In this document: positions 6,210-6,349 of the stretch, piece by piece
Layout: each line of letters begins with the position of its first letter
Numbering within the stretch: position 1 is the first letter of the stretch
DNA from: Fimbriimonadales bacterium
GTDB taxonomy: Bacteria; Armatimonadota; Fimbriimonadia; Fimbriimonadales; GBS-DC
Assembly: GCA_026416065.1 (NCBI GenBank)
Contig: JAOAFW010000411.1
Span: 1-6,349 of the forward strand
Direction of reading: 5' to 3'
DNA: 6,349 bases
Notes under the pieces: model-generated
Database searches by the model: none
The model's input: only the letters and a program-made list of their open reading frames with translations
Told to the model about the DNA's origin: nothing
Position numbers and translations under genes: made by a program

Positions 6210-6349
6210 ATGTACCTTTTGGGCATTGACATCGGCACCTCTGGGGTGAAGGCGTTGCTGATTGACGGGCGCGGCGCAGTAATTGCCAGCGCGAACGAGT
6301 CGTACCCTCTCCACACGCCCCAGCCCCTGTGGGCGGAGCAAGACCCCAA
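6210..6349 (+). CDS. xylB: FGGY-family carbohydrate kinase, xylulokinase-like, N-terminus only
   Basis: Only the first 46 codons are in the window; the frame stays open to the right edge. The start MYLLGIDIGTSGVKALLID is the N-terminal phosphate-binding strand-turn of FGGY sugar kinases (Asp7, then Gly-Thr-Ser), and the later Pro-Leu-Trp-Ala-Glu-Gln-Asp-Pro block (residues 39-46) closely matches the equivalent part of xylulokinases. In the family this enzyme phosphorylates D-xylulose with ATP for entry into the pentose phosphate pathway. The FGGY family also includes glycerol, gluconate, ribulokinase and fuculokinase enzymes, and the sugar-specific residues lie outside the window, so substrate is tentative. 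The gene diverges from trxB across a 66-bp spacer and most likely heads or joins a sugar-use unit to the right. Confidence 0.85.
   Translation, partial: MYLLGIDIGTSGVKALLIDGRGAVIASANESYPLHTPQPLWAEQDP

Noticed and set aside
6122..6349. Minus-strand frame covering the kinase start and the spacer
   Set aside because: The plus-strand FGGY N-terminus with its ribosome site explains this DNA; the minus-strand translation has no recognisable features.

Overview
This is an ordinary-looking, GC-rich bacterial chromosomal window with five protein-coding genes. Four lie on the minus strand and one, cut by the right edge, on the plus strand. I see no rRNA, tRNA, CRISPR array, insertion sequence or phage gene. 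The first gene joins a signal peptide, one S-layer homology (SLH) domain, a coiled coil and an outer-membrane beta-barrel. That layout is known from diderm bacteria that tether the outer membrane to the wall through SLH domains (OmpM/SlpA/SomA type: Negativicutes, Deinococcus-Thermus, Cyanobacteria, Armatimonadota). With the GC-rich codon use and strong Shine-Dalgarno sites, I lean to an Armatimonadota-like diderm. This is inference; no marker gene in the window settles it.

Layout from left to right. Positions 1-1572 (minus): SLH porin, missing its C-terminus at the left edge. Positions 1573-1800: a 228-bp intergenic region with a good sigma70-type promoter for the porin, a long 5' leader, an imperfect inverted repeat and a short palindrome. 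Positions 1801-4602 (minus): SbcC/Rad50-type ATPase with zinc hook. Positions 4606-5196 (minus): small secreted protein with a His/Gln-rich N-terminal segment and a beta-strand-rich domain, family not recognised. Positions 5208-6143 (minus): thioredoxin reductase TrxB. Positions 6144-6209: a 66-bp divergent intergenic region. Positions 6210-6349 (plus): start of a xylulokinase-like FGGY kinase.

trxB, the His-rich gene and sbcC are spaced by 11 and 3 bases and probably form one operon read right to left. TrxB would supply cytoplasmic reducing power to thioredoxin. SbcC would process DNA ends with a nuclease partner (SbcD/Mre11) that is not in this window. The His-rich protein would act outside the cytoplasmic membrane. 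No obvious common pathway links the three. The porin has its own promoter, and the kinase is divergent and likely belongs to a sugar-utilisation unit to the right.

I found no convincing new system. The points most worth checking are the His-rich secreted protein, the sbcC with no sbcD beside it, and the leader of the porin gene.
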